Of a stretch of 64,000 bases of DNA, positions 7,840 through 16,800 are shown piece after piece. The position numbers and the translations under genes are program-made. The stretch is from assembly GCA_944325335.1 (NCBI GenBank), contig CALUZR010000008.1, positions 25,783 through 89,782 on the forward strand, in the 5' to 3' direction. This DNA comes from an uncultured Parabacteroides sp. (GTDB lineage: Bacteria > Bacteroidota > Bacteroidia > Bacteroidales > Tannerellaceae). Positions within the stretch are counted from its first letter, which is position 1; each line of letters starts with the position of its first letter. A model generated the notes under the pieces. It was not told where the DNA came from, searched no databases, and saw nothing but the letters and a program-made list of their open reading frames with translations.

Positions 7840-10800
7840 TTACGCTACCTCCTTGTATCTTGTATAGACATACTCATAGATTTTCTGCCGATATTCCGTT
7901 ATGCTGTTTTCATCATAACATTCCGGCAATTCCGCCCATAATGTGTCGCGAATCAGATTGTCTATCGCTGCTTTGGTTTCTTGCTTGTCTGTCCAATGGT
8001 CAAACTCGGCAATCTTATTCTTGATTTTCTTAAGCAAATTGACTGCTACCTTTTTGATGCTTTCAATGTCCTTCTTACTCAGGTTGTCAGAGAACAGCAA
8101 ATCGTAAACAGAAAGCTCTTCGTCGCTTTCAAAACCTTCGCGCACATAGCGTTTTTGCTCTTGGTCGAGGCTTTGCGACAATGCCATCAGTTCCATGAAT
8201 GTCTTTTCTATGCTGGCGCGGTCTTGCTCGCTGTTGTAACTGTTGATGATTTCCGTGTATTTCTCATAAAAATTGATGCGCGTGGGATTGTTATGGAGCA
8301 TTTGTTCAATCTTTTGTTTGACAAGTTCTTCCAAATCATTCAATACCAATCTGGGTGTCTTGGTTTTGGCGAACTCCTTGCGCAACAAGTCGAAATCAAT
8401 CTTACTGATGTCAAATTGTTTGGCTGGTTTATTCTCATCACTCGGCACCACTTGCACATAGTCGTTTACTATCTTGTTGAGTTCTACCATCAAGTCGGTG
8501 TTGTCGGCGTGTTTGATTTTCTTATTCAGTTCTCCGCTTATAGCCGTGATGGCGTTCTTCTTCCTCAGCGTGAGGTCGTCCACTTCCTCGCGGTTGACAT
8601 ATTTGAACATGTTGGCTAATTCGCTTGCGTATGTTTTGAATGTCTTTCGGCTTTCATTGGTTACGCATACGGCATTGGCTGCATCGCGCACCAAAGCCAG
8701 CTTGTCAAAGCCTGTGGTATCCACTAACTTTTGGAGCTCAAAACCACATTGGGAAAGAAACGCTGTTGCCAAATCAATGGACTTTTCGATACGCTTTATC
8801 AGTTCCTCTTTGTCTATGGTAGGCGAACCGCCACCCGTACCGTTCTTCTGCATGGTATAGTCTGCCAAGGCTTTGCGTAACGCCTTTACAACGCCTATGT
8901 AGTCGATAATCAATCCATTGCTTTTTCCTTCCGCCTTACGGTTTGCCCGGGCTATGGTCTGCATCAGCGTGTGTGCTTTCAATGGCTTGTCGAGATACAG
9001 GCAAGACAAAGTTTTCACATCAAACCCCGTCAGCCACATGGCACAGACGAACACCACCCGGAATGGACTGTCCGCTTGTTTGAACTCTTTATCGAGTGGG
9101 CGTTTCTCCATTTTCCTGCGATGCGGTTCTATATCCAATCCCCATTTTCTGAATGTCTGCATCTCGTTTTGCTCTTGGCTCACTACCACGCACATTTCCG
9201 TTTCGCGCAGCCACTTCAACTTGCGGTCAAGTTCCAATGCCTCTTGCTGGGTGGCATGCTTGCGTTTTTCTTCGGTCTCAGCAATTACTTGCGACCAATA
9301 CTTTTGCGCCAGGTTGTACATCCTCACACAGGTCACTTTGTTGATGCAGACAAACATTGCCTTGCCGCTTGTCCAAAGACCGGTATAGTGGTACACAAAA
9401 TCCTTTGCCACTTTGTCAAGGCGGTCTTCTGCCGTAAGCAGGTGTATCTCTTTGGCAAATTCCTTTTCGAGTTTTGCTTCTTGGGTTGGGTCAAGGTCTG
9501 CCTTTTCTATGGCTTCGGCTATGCGTTGGTTCAGTTCGGCATTGTCCTTATCCATTATGGGTATGTTCAATCGTTCGCCCCTGTTCTCATAGAACAAAGG
9601 CACGGTTGCGCCATCGTCCACAGCCCGGTTGAAGTCGTAAATGGAGATATAGCCGCCAAATGTCCGCTCTGTAATGTTGTCGTTGGCCAGCAACGGCGTA
9701 CCTGTAAAGCCTATGCGCGAACAAGTAGGCAACAAACGGTGCATGTTCTCGGCATAATACCCGTATTGGCTGCGATGGGCTTCGTCCGACATGACCAGGA
9801 TGTCATAATCGGGACGGATAGGCTCTGCATCGGGATTGTTGAATTTCTGTATCAAGGTGAATAGGAAGCTGGGATTGTCTTTCAGCATGGCTATCAGCCT
9901 CTCGCCACTTGTGGCTATGTACTTCTCGGCCTTGGTGGAGCCAAGCAATCCGCAGCCTTCAAATGTGCCGCTGATTTGTTCGTTCAATTCATCGCGGTCG
10001 GTCAGCACCACAATGGTGGGCGAACCTGCGAATCGGCGGCGTATCTTTTGGGCAAGAAACAACATCGAATAGCTTTTACCGCTGCCCTGCGTATGCCAAA
10101 ACACACCCAGCTTGCCGTTTCGGAGCTTTCGCTCAGCATAAGCCTTGACAGCCTCGTTCACGCCGAGGTACTGGTGGTTACGGGCAAGAATCTTTGCCGT
10201 CCTACCTTCGGAATGGTCGTACAGGATGAAATTTTCCAGCAAGTCTATGAAGTTTTCTTTCCGGCAGATGCCGCGCAACATGGTTTCCAGTTCCACATTG
10301 CCCTCGTCTTCCTCTTTCAGGCGTTTCCATTCGTGGAAAAACTCCCACGGACTGCCCAATGTGCCTACCTTGGCTTCCAATCCGTTTGACAGCATGACAA
10401 TGGCGTTGTAGTAGAACAGTTGCGGTATGGTGTCGAGATAGTCGCGGTAGTTGTCGTTATAGGCATTCTCCACCTCCACGGTGTTCTTTTTCAATTCAAC
10501 GAACAGCAGAGGCAGACCGTTGACATAGCCCACGATGTCGGTACGGCGGCGGTACAGTTCACCGTGTATCTTCATTTCCTTGACGGCGAGGAAGTGGTTT
10601 TCCGTGGGTTCACCGAAGTTGACGAGCATGGCTTTGCGCGTGTCGGGTTCACCCTTGGCGTTTTTCACGGCAATGTCTATCCCGTCGCGTATCAGCCGGT
10701 ACTTCTCTTCGTTTACCTGCATGAGCGATGCCGTAGAGAGCCGTGTTTCGAGCGTGCCGATGGCTTGTTCCACCTGCGTGTCGTTCATCCACGGGTCCAG

Positions 10801-10983
10801 TTTTCGCAAGGCTTGGCGCACATGGCGTTTCAGCAAAACTTCGCGATAGCTTTTGCGCCCGAATGTGCCGTTTTCGCCCAGCACTTCCTGATTGTAGGCT
10901 GTGGCCACATCCCAGCCTAATTCATCGTGCAGCAACTGGCCTGCGCTTTCTTGCACCAATATGTTTTCAGAATACTCGTTCAT
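7840..10983 (-). CDS. hsdR: Type I restriction endonuclease subunit R
   Basis: A 1047-residue motor and nuclease subunit of a type I restriction system. The N-terminal HSDR_N nuclease domain covers about residues 1-240. The SF2 translocase follows, with WHTQGSGKS (Walker A) at about 296-304, MSDEAHRS (motif II) at about 397, and GFTGTPL (motif III) shortly after. The C-terminal helical region binds the methylase core. It starts 4 bases after hsdS stops, so it is translationally coupled. The length is usual for the family and no frameshift is seen. Confidence 0.96.
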   Translation of the reverse strand: MNEYSENILVQESAGQLLHDELGWDVATAYNQEVLGENGTFGRKSYREVLLKRHVRQALRKLDPWMNDTQVEQAIGTLETRLSTASLMQVNEEKYRLIRDGIDIAVKNAKGEPDTRKAMLVNFGEPTENHFLAVKEMKIHGELYRRRTDIVGYVNGLPLLFVELKKNTVEVENAYNDNYRDYLDTIPQLFYYNAIVMLSNGLEAKVGTLGSPWEFFHEWKRLKEEDEGNVELETMLRGICRKENFIDLLENFILYDHSEGRTAKILARNHQYLGVNEAVKAYAERKLRNGKLGVFWHTQGSGKSYSMLFLAQKIRRRFAGSPTIVVLTDRDELNEQISGTFEGCGLLGSTKAEKYIATSGERLIAMLKDNPSFLFTLIQKFNNPDAEPIRPDYDILVMSDEAHRSQYGYYAENMHRLLPTCSRIGFTGTPLLANDNITERTFGGYISIYDFNRAVDDGATVPLFYENRGERLNIPIMDKDNAELNQRIAEAIEKADLDPTQEAKLEKEFAKEIHLLTAEDRLDKVAKDFVYHYTGLWTSGKAMFVCINKVTCVRMYNLAQKYWSQVIAETEEKRKHATQQEALELDRKLKWLRETEMCVVVSQEQNEMQTFRKWGLDIEPHRRKMEKRPLDKEFKQADSPFRVVFVCAMWLTGFDVKTLSCLYLDKPLKAHTLMQTIARANRKAEGKSNGLIIDYIGVVKALRKALADYTMQKNGTGGGSPTIDKEELIKRIEKSIDLATAFLSQCGFELQKLVDTTGFDKLALVRDAANAVCVTNESRKTFKTYASELANMFKYVNREEVDDLTLRKKNAITAISGELNKKIKHADNTDLMVELNKIVNDYVQVVPSDENKPAKQFDISKIDFDLLRKEFAKTKTPRLVLNDLEELVKQKIEQMLHNNPTRINFYEKYTEIINSYNSEQDRASIEKTFMELMALSQSLDQEQKRYVREGFESDEELSVYDLLFSDNLSKKDIESIKKVAVNLLKKIKNKIAEFDHWTDKQETKAAIDNLIRDTLWAELPECYDENSITEYRQKIYEYVYTRYKEVA

Positions 10984-10987
10984 GGTT

Positions 10988-12193
10988 CTAAACTTTTATC
11001 TCGCCCGACATCAACTTGGGAAGCAAGCGGTCGCGGGCCTGTGCCAATAGATTTATTTCCTTGTTCAAAAGATTTATTTTACTTATTATTGGACGTACCA
11101 TTGCTTCAAATTTCTGAATAAAAATATCCGTTGGAAATAGTATTTGAATATTTCCAACCCTGATAGGACTTAAGTTTTGTTGTGCTGCACCATTTGCGAG
11201 ATTATTCATTTCATTAAACATAGCCTTACTTCTAAACAAGCAGTAAGTGTAAGCAGGAATATCTGACTTTACCTTTGCTACTCGTTGATTAAGTAAATAA
11301 TTTTCTCCTTGGACTATACAGACTCTACCAACATTGCCCGTAAGCGAAATGAGAATATCTCCATCTGTTAATCTGCAATATTTCGGCATTTTAGGTGGAA
11401 TCTCAATAATGCGACTGACGTTATCACCATCAAACTGTCCATCTTTCACATTTTTTATTGTCACAATTTTATATGTGCCCTTGTTGTTAAATTCTGAACT
11501 TTTGAAAGCATATCCACTCAAAAGTTCTATTGTTGAATCGATGCTATTCTTTTTCCAACCTTCCGGCACTCCATCCACAATCTTCGTATGCTCATACCCC
11601 GGAAAACGCAAATCTACAAACCATTCTTTGTAAAGCCGTTGTGCGGCTTCCTCCAAAAGTTTGATTTGGCGGCGGTAGTTGTCTATGAGGTTGTCGTAGG
11701 CGGAAAGGATGGAGGCAATGTGTCGTTGAAGTTGTATAGAGGTAATGTTTACCTGCATACGCCGTAATGCCGACAGGGTTATTGTACGTTGAGCCGCGCC
11801 GATAGCCACAGCGTCGGCCTGCATATAGAATTTATCAGACAGCATGGCGTAATATAAGAAGCGAGGTACTACTTTGTTCTCATCGGGACGCAATAATGCT
11901 ATGTGCCGTTGGAAAACCATTTGTACGTCATTTTGAATGAACACAGCTTTTCCGAACGAGCCGACAACAGAATACAGTATGTCGTTGCGGCGTACTTTTC
12001 GCTTGTCATCAACTTTGTCATAATAGTCAAAGGGAACATACATCGTGTTTTCAAAGTCAATTTGATTGAAAGCGTCGATGTTGGAAATTGTGATGAACGG
12101 AATTCCGTCCGCCGTTTTGGGCGGTGCTTGGTGTGTTCCGTCAGTGATGCAACCACAGATTTCTTCTAACTTTACTTTCTCCCATTTGCTCAT
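10988..12193 (-). CDS. hsdS: Type I restriction-modification specificity subunit S
   Basis: A 401-residue protein with two target-recognition domains, about residues 5-165 and 215-370, each followed by a conserved helical spacer (one ends at about 195 in YKEWFVDLRFPGYE). The second recognition domain is visibly more AT-rich than the rest of the operon, as expected for a part exchanged between systems. It overlaps fic by 4 bases (ATGA). No second hsdS or recombinase gene lies nearby, so phase-variable shuffling is not indicated within this window. Confidence 0.95.
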   Translation of the reverse strand: MSKWEKVKLEEICGCITDGTHQAPPKTADGIPFITISNIDAFNQIDFENTMYVPFDYYDKVDDKRKVRRNDILYSVVGSFGKAVFIQNDVQMVFQRHIALLRPDENKVVPRFLYYAMLSDKFYMQADAVAIGAAQRTITLSALRRMQVNITSIQLQRHIASILSAYDNLIDNYRRQIKLLEEAAQRLYKEWFVDLRFPGYEHTKIVDGVPEGWKKNSIDSTIELLSGYAFKSSEFNNKGTYKIVTIKNVKDGQFDGDNVSRIIEIPPKMPKYCRLTDGDILISLTGNVGRVCIVQGENYLLNQRVAKVKSDIPAYTYCLFRSKAMFNEMNNLANGAAQQNLSPIRVGNIQILFPTDIFIQKFEAMVRPIISKINLLNKEINLLAQARDRLLPKLMSGEIKV

Positions 12194-13239
12194 ACTTCGT
12201 CTTCCTCCTTACTGCTTATGACCTCCCAATGCCCTGTCTTGTTACTTCCTGTCCGCACAATCAGCCCGGCTTTTCTCAGTTTGCCGAGATGCCTTTTCAC
12301 GGTGGCTTCCGACACGCCAAGTTCCGTAGCGTAGCCGGCGTAGTTTTTGTCATTGTCATGCAGGATGGCTTGGTATAGCTGTTGGCTTATCGGGTCAAGC
12401 AAGGAATTTATCGGGTCATCGGCACCGCTTATCGGGTCAAACTCTAAAGATTTCTTGTACGCGGCTATTTCGCCTGCAAGATTGCGTATATGCTCGTCGA
12501 GCATGAATTGGCGGAACGGCGCGAGCGTTTCCTGCGTCCGCGAGTCAACGAGAGCCTGTATGTACTCGGCCTTATTTTCCTTGACGATTTTTGACGGCAC
12601 CAGCTCAAGCTCGTATTGCAAGTGGTTCATCACGAGGCGCGCCATGCGTCCGTTGCCGTCCGCCCATGGGTGTATGGTAGCCAGTTGGTAGTGGGCATCG
12701 AAACTCAACATATACTTCTCCACCACATCATCGCTTGCGAACAACTGCCGCCTGCGGAGGTTGGTTTGACGGCAAAACTCCTCCAGGTTGGCAGGGACTT
12801 TCCGGAAATCCATGTACGAACAGCCCCCGATGCCGGCCGTCACCCCCAACAGGCGAAGTTCGCCTTTCGATGCGTCGAAGTCTCCCAAAACGGTGTGGTA
12901 CACGCTGCCCGTATTCTTCATTACTTTTGCCGAAAGTCCTGTCAGCATCGGTATGGAGAAGTCTGTATGTTTGCCCGCCAGCTCCATTGAATGTTCGTAT
13001 GCGGCTTTCAGGTCAAGATTCATCATCAGTTCTTGTATGCTCCGCCCCTTGGCCGATATTCCTTCGTCAAAGAGCAGTTGGTTTTCTATCTCTGTGACTG
13101 TGCTACCTTCGATGGCTGTGGAATGGGTAATGATGGAGTAAAGGTAGAATTTCTGGTAATCTATCTGCTCTGCAATGCCCAGCTTCTTATATTCTTCGAG
13201 CAGGCTTATCAAGCGTGCGGCTTTGTCTGTCATGCTCAT
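12190..13239 (-). CDS. Fic family protein with class II inhibitory motif and C-terminal winged helix
   Basis: A 349-residue protein starting at the ATG that overlaps the hsdM stop (ATGA); GGGAGG lies just upstream. The open frame continues to 13254 but into hsdM. The Fic motif HPWADGNGRMAR at about residues 186-197 has all catalytic residues for AMP transfer, with Trp replacing the usual Phe. STAIEGS at about 39-45 fits the (S/T)xxxE(G/N) inhibitory helix, so activity should be self-restrained. The last about 70 residues are a winged-helix DNA-binding domain (LGVSEATVKRHLGKLRKAGL). It is embedded in the hsdM-fic-hsdS-hsdR operon, which suggests a regulatory or guard role, not demonstrated. 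Confidence 0.92.
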   Translation of the reverse strand: MSMTDKAARLISLLEEYKKLGIAEQIDYQKFYLYSIITHSTAIEGSTVTEIENQLLFDEGISAKGRSIQELMMNLDLKAAYEHSMELAGKHTDFSIPMLTGLSAKVMKNTGSVYHTVLGDFDASKGELRLLGVTAGIGGCSYMDFRKVPANLEEFCRQTNLRRRQLFASDDVVEKYMLSFDAHYQLATIHPWADGNGRMARLVMNHLQYELELVPSKIVKENKAEYIQALVDSRTQETLAPFRQFMLDEHIRNLAGEIAAYKKSLEFDPISGADDPINSLLDPISQQLYQAILHDNDKNYAGYATELGVSEATVKRHLGKLRKAGLIVRTGSNKTGHWEVISSKEEDEV

Positions 13240-15119
13240 TTCAACGCCTCCCAATTCTGTTGTATTTTAGTCATCAACTGGTTTGCTTCTGTTTGCAGCT
13301 TGGCAAGTTCCGCGTGTATTTCGTTCATGCGCTGGGTGAAATCCACACCGTCATCTTCCGTTTCTGCCACTCCCACGTAGGCTCCCGGCGTAAGGCTATA
13401 GTCCTTTTCGACTATTTGCGCGATGGTTGCTATGCGGCACAGGCCGGGTATGTCTTGGTAAACACCGTCATAGCCGAATTTTGAAGTGAGCCATACGGCT
13501 TCTTCCGCCACGGTCACAGCTTCCCTCAATTCGGCTACTTGAGCTTCTAATTCTGCCACGACAGCTTTTAATTCAGATTTTTCCTTGCGCTTCTTGGTGG
13601 CTTTCAGTGCCTCTTGCTGTTGTTTCAGGCTGTTGGCATAAGTAGCTTCGGTTAATTTGGCTACTTGAAGCACCTCCTCAAAAGTGGGATTTTCCGTATG
13701 CCAAGCCATGTTGTCATACTTCTCTGCTATGTGTGAGAAATACCTCCAATAATCTTGTATCAGCCTTTTGTAATTTTCGGTCTCCCCCCGGTAAAGCCAA
13801 ACGATGGCACCCAGATTGCGCAATTGCCATTCGCTCCATTCGTTCAGTGTGCGGTCAACCACGGTATAGTAGTTCCGCGCATCAATGAACAGCACTTTGT
13901 CTTTCAGGTTCTCGGCCTTCCCTTTGTTGAAAAACCAAAGCGAACACGGTAAGGACAGCGTGTAGAAAAAGTTATTGCCCACACTGACCATTACATCCAC
14001 ATGACCTGTCTCTACAATCTTCTGCCGGATGTCTTTTTCTTTACGGGAAGAATCAGTGGCAGAAGAAGCCATGACAAAGCCTGCACGACCCTTCTCATTA
14101 AGGTAGGAATAGAAATAGGAAATCCACAGATAGTTGGCATTGCTGAACGACTTGCCCGACTTGTCGACACCAGGAATACCGAAAGGCAAGCGACCCGCGC
14201 TCACGGCATTATCTTTGTTTACCTTATCTACGTTGAAAGGTGGATTGGCCATCACGTAATCGCAGCAGCCGTCGAGGTTGTGGGCATCGTGATAAAAGGA
14301 GTTTGCCGCGTCGCCCGACTTGATGACACCCGTCAACCCGTGTACGGCCATGTTCATCAGACAGAGCTGGGCGTTGTATTCCACTTTTTCTTGTCCGTAG
14401 AAAGTCATCTTGCTATTGGCTTCCATACCCGATTGCTCTACGAAATCACCCGTCTGCACAAACATACCGCCAGAACCGCATGCCGGGTCGAGCAATATGC
14501 CTTCCTTGGGTTCGAGTACATTGACTATCATCTTGACCAGTGACTTGGGCGTGAAAAATACGCCGTCATCGCTTGCTACGTTCTTGGCAAACTTGTTCAA
14601 GAAATACTCATAAATACGACCTATGACATCACCCCCGACCTCGGAGAGCGCACTGTTATTGAATATGCGGAGCAATTCGGAAAGCAGTTCATCGGCAAAA
14701 ATGGTATAGTTCTTGGGTAAGACCCCATGCAACTGTTCCGATTGTTGCTCTATCAGCTCCATAGCGTTGTTGACCACTTCGCCGAGACTTCCCAGCGTGT
14801 TCCCGTTTATACCGGTCGGGTAGAAGGATGCCGCATTGGCGGGCAGGTTCACCAAATAATCATATTGCGCCTCCCTTGGCAGGAATATGGCGGATTTGGC
14901 TTTGAAATCGCTTGCTTCGACAGGCAGTTTCCGCCCGTTCCGCATGGGACGATTGGCAAGGATTTCCTGTTCGACCCGTTTGAAACGACTAAACGCATAG
15001 CGCAAAAAGATTAGCCCCAACACTGGCATACAGTATTGGTTTGATGTCAACTTCGACCCGCTTCGCAGCATGTCTGCCGATTCCCAAAGTTCCGCTTCCA
15101 GCTTCCGTATGTTTACCAT
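13236..15119 (-). CDS. hsdM: Type I restriction-modification DNA methyltransferase subunit M
   Basis: A 627-residue N6-adenine methyltransferase. An HsdM N-terminal helical domain covers about residues 1-150. The catalytic domain has the SAM-binding motif DPACGSGGMF at about 208-217 and the catalytic motif NPPF at about 291-294. The C-terminal 130 residues are a coiled coil rich in Lys, Glu and Ala, followed by a tail that docks on S. First gene of the four-gene island; the next start codon overlaps its stop by 4 bases. Confidence 0.96.
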   Translation of the reverse strand: MVNIRKLEAELWESADMLRSGSKLTSNQYCMPVLGLIFLRYAFSRFKRVEQEILANRPMRNGRKLPVEASDFKAKSAIFLPREAQYDYLVNLPANAASFYPTGINGNTLGSLGEVVNNAMELIEQQSEQLHGVLPKNYTIFADELLSELLRIFNNSALSEVGGDVIGRIYEYFLNKFAKNVASDDGVFFTPKSLVKMIVNVLEPKEGILLDPACGSGGMFVQTGDFVEQSGMEANSKMTFYGQEKVEYNAQLCLMNMAVHGLTGVIKSGDAANSFYHDAHNLDGCCDYVMANPPFNVDKVNKDNAVSAGRLPFGIPGVDKSGKSFSNANYLWISYFYSYLNEKGRAGFVMASSATDSSRKEKDIRQKIVETGHVDVMVSVGNNFFYTLSLPCSLWFFNKGKAENLKDKVLFIDARNYYTVVDRTLNEWSEWQLRNLGAIVWLYRGETENYKRLIQDYWRYFSHIAEKYDNMAWHTENPTFEEVLQVAKLTEATYANSLKQQQEALKATKKRKEKSELKAVVAELEAQVAELREAVTVAEEAVWLTSKFGYDGVYQDIPGLCRIATIAQIVEKDYSLTPGAYVGVAETEDDGVDFTQRMNEIHAELAKLQTEANQLMTKIQQNWEALK

Positions 15120-15245
15120 ATAACTATTGTCTTTTCTCCGTACTGTTTAATAGGTCTTTGACATCCACTTCAAGCAATCCTTTTCAACAAGAACAACCTT
15201 GATGCGATTTAAGTCTGCCTTTTCTAATAGTTTTAATTTGAACGC

Positions 15246-15253
15246 AAAGATAA
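15246..15253 (-). promoter_or_regulatory. -7 box for the restriction-modification operon
   Basis: On the minus strand the sequence reads TATCTTTG, about 126 bases before the hsdM ATG. The long leader and a poor -33 element keep confidence moderate. The 255-bp gap 15120-15374 holds nothing else I can name. Confidence 0.45.
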
Positions 15254-15374
15254 CAAACTCATCAGATAAACTATATAACTAATTTGATTTTCTTCCATGT
15301 TTTCCTTTGTAAGGTTCATGCACCCACTGCTGTGATAGGTTCGGCCAGCTTGTGCATGTTCCTATTCTGCAACC

Positions 15375-16022
15375 CTATAGTACGAACAGAGGATAGAGGA
15401 GAATCCCGCAGATAGTAACCCAGATCCCCCCCGTGAGGAGCGCAAGCCGCCGACGCGAATACCCGAGCGACGGCCGCACAAGACCGTAAAGCCTATACAC
15501 CACGAACCCGAAGAAAACACCGGAGATTGCGCCCGGGACAATGTCCGTAAGGAAATGAACCCCCAGGTAGATGCGCGAGTAGGAATTGACCGCTGCCCAA
15601 AAGAAGAGCGAAGCGGACAGGAACTTGTCGCGGAGGATTAAGGTGAGGAGCATCGCCAGCCCGAAGGAGTTCGCCGCATGGCTCGAGATGAACCCGTAGA
15701 GCCCCCCGCGGTATCCGTTGACGGTCTGCACCAGGTCCTGGAAATCGGGATGGTGCGTCGGACGGAACCTTGTAAAGAGCGGCTTGCAGACGTGCGAAGC
15801 GAACTGGTCGCAGAGCGTGATGGTCAGGGCGATTGCCAAGCAGAGGAAGAGGACTTCGCGCCAAGGCTTGCGCCAAGCCAACACGGCGAGCATGAAGACC
15901 GCCAAGGGAATCCACACCGCCTTCCCAGAGTAAAGCCACATGACCTCATCGAGGTAAGGCGTGTGCAAACCGTTGAGCCAGAGGAATGCCTCCCGTTCGA
16001 GGACCAGAAGCTGTTCGAGCAT
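15375..16022 (-). CDS. PAP2-family membrane phosphatase
   Basis: A 215-residue integral membrane protein with about six hydrophobic segments. The three PAP2 signature blocks are present: KPLFTRFRP at about 76-84, SSHAANSFG at about 114-122 (where PSGH is usual, the first Pro replaced by Ser) and SRIYLGVHFLTD at about 148-159, giving the two catalytic histidines. Likely substrates are undecaprenyl pyrophosphate or phosphatidylglycerol phosphate on the periplasmic face. Its start lies 3 bases after batE ends, so it is the last gene of the Bat operon. Confidence 0.9.
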   Translation of the reverse strand: MLEQLLVLEREAFLWLNGLHTPYLDEVMWLYSGKAVWIPLAVFMLAVLAWRKPWREVLFLCLAIALTITLCDQFASHVCKPLFTRFRPTHHPDFQDLVQTVNGYRGGLYGFISSHAANSFGLAMLLTLILRDKFLSASLFFWAAVNSYSRIYLGVHFLTDIVPGAISGVFFGFVVYRLYGLVRPSLGYSRRRLALLTGGIWVTICGILLYPLFVL

Positions 16023-16025
16023 GGC

Positions 16026-16793
16026 TTAGATGATTACAATATCCTGGCTGGGCATCCACCCAACGTTCCCGTCTTCCAACACGACCTCGCTCCAGTCTCC
16101 TAAGGTGCTGCGGACGGCGACTTTAGTGCCCTCGTGCAGGACGACCAGGTCGGTCCCGCTGGCGTCTGGCGAACTCTTCACCGTAACGGTCGGGGCGAAG
16201 ATGATGGCCTCCGCATGGGAAGTCAGCGCCTCCTTCTGGCTAAACCCGAAGACGTTTGCTAAGACCGTGACCACCAGCATCAGGAGCGCCACGTAGAACC
16301 CTGCTTTCTTGAAGGTGACGACCTTTGAGAAGAGGAAGACGACGGTCGAGACGAGGAAGAGGAGGAAAGCGGTGATACCGACCGCCCCCCACGTGTCCGT
16401 CGCGGCCAAGTCCCGTACGGACTCGAACCATTTCGCCAGGAAGAACTGGCCGGCGGGCTCGATCTTGTCGACGGCGCGTGCCTTTGCCAGCTGGAGGTTG
16501 AAGCGGATGTCCTTGTCGCCCGGAGCGAGGAGGAGCGCGCGCTCGTAGTTAAGGATCGCCGGGGCGATCTGGCCGTCCTTGTAGTAAGCATTGCCTAAGT
16601 TGTAGTAGACTTCCGCAGACTCGCCGTTGTTCTTCAGCAAGCCTTCGTAGAGTTGTATGGAGGTTTTATAGTCTTCCTTTGTATAAGCCACTTCGGCCTC
16701 CTTGAGGGCTGCGTCTTGGGCTGCGGCCGGACCGACCGACGCGAGCGCAAGGAGGAAGAGGCAGAACTTGATGAATAGTTGCTTGATTACCAT
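16026..16793 (-). CDS. batE: BatE: TPR and SH3-like domain protein of the Bat operon
   Basis: A 255-residue protein with a signal peptide (ends at about ALASVGPAAAQ). Tetratricopeptide repeats occupy about residues 28-105 (AEVYYNLGNAYYKDGQIAPAI is one unit). Two membrane segments lie at about 138-180 and a bacterial SH3-like domain fills the last about 65 residues (VKSSPDASGTDLVVLHEGTK). It is periplasmic or membrane-anchored. BatE follows batD by 7 bases. Bat proteins were named for aerotolerance in Bacteroides; the exact role is unsettled. Confidence 0.88.
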   Translation of the reverse strand: MVIKQLFIKFCLFLLALASVGPAAAQDAALKEAEVAYTKEDYKTSIQLYEGLLKNNGESAEVYYNLGNAYYKDGQIAPAILNYERALLLAPGDKDIRFNLQLAKARAVDKIEPAGQFFLAKWFESVRDLAATDTWGAVGITAFLLFLVSTVVFLFSKVVTFKKAGFYVALLMLVVTVLANVFGFSQKEALTSHAEAIIFAPTVTVKSSPDASGTDLVVLHEGTKVAVRSTLGDWSEVVLEDGNVGWMPSQDIVII

Positions 16794-16800
16794 AGTTTGA

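Noticed and set aside
10988..12193. Phase-variable hsdS inversion system
   Set aside because: Only one hsdS, no inverted partial copies and no recombinase gene in the window.
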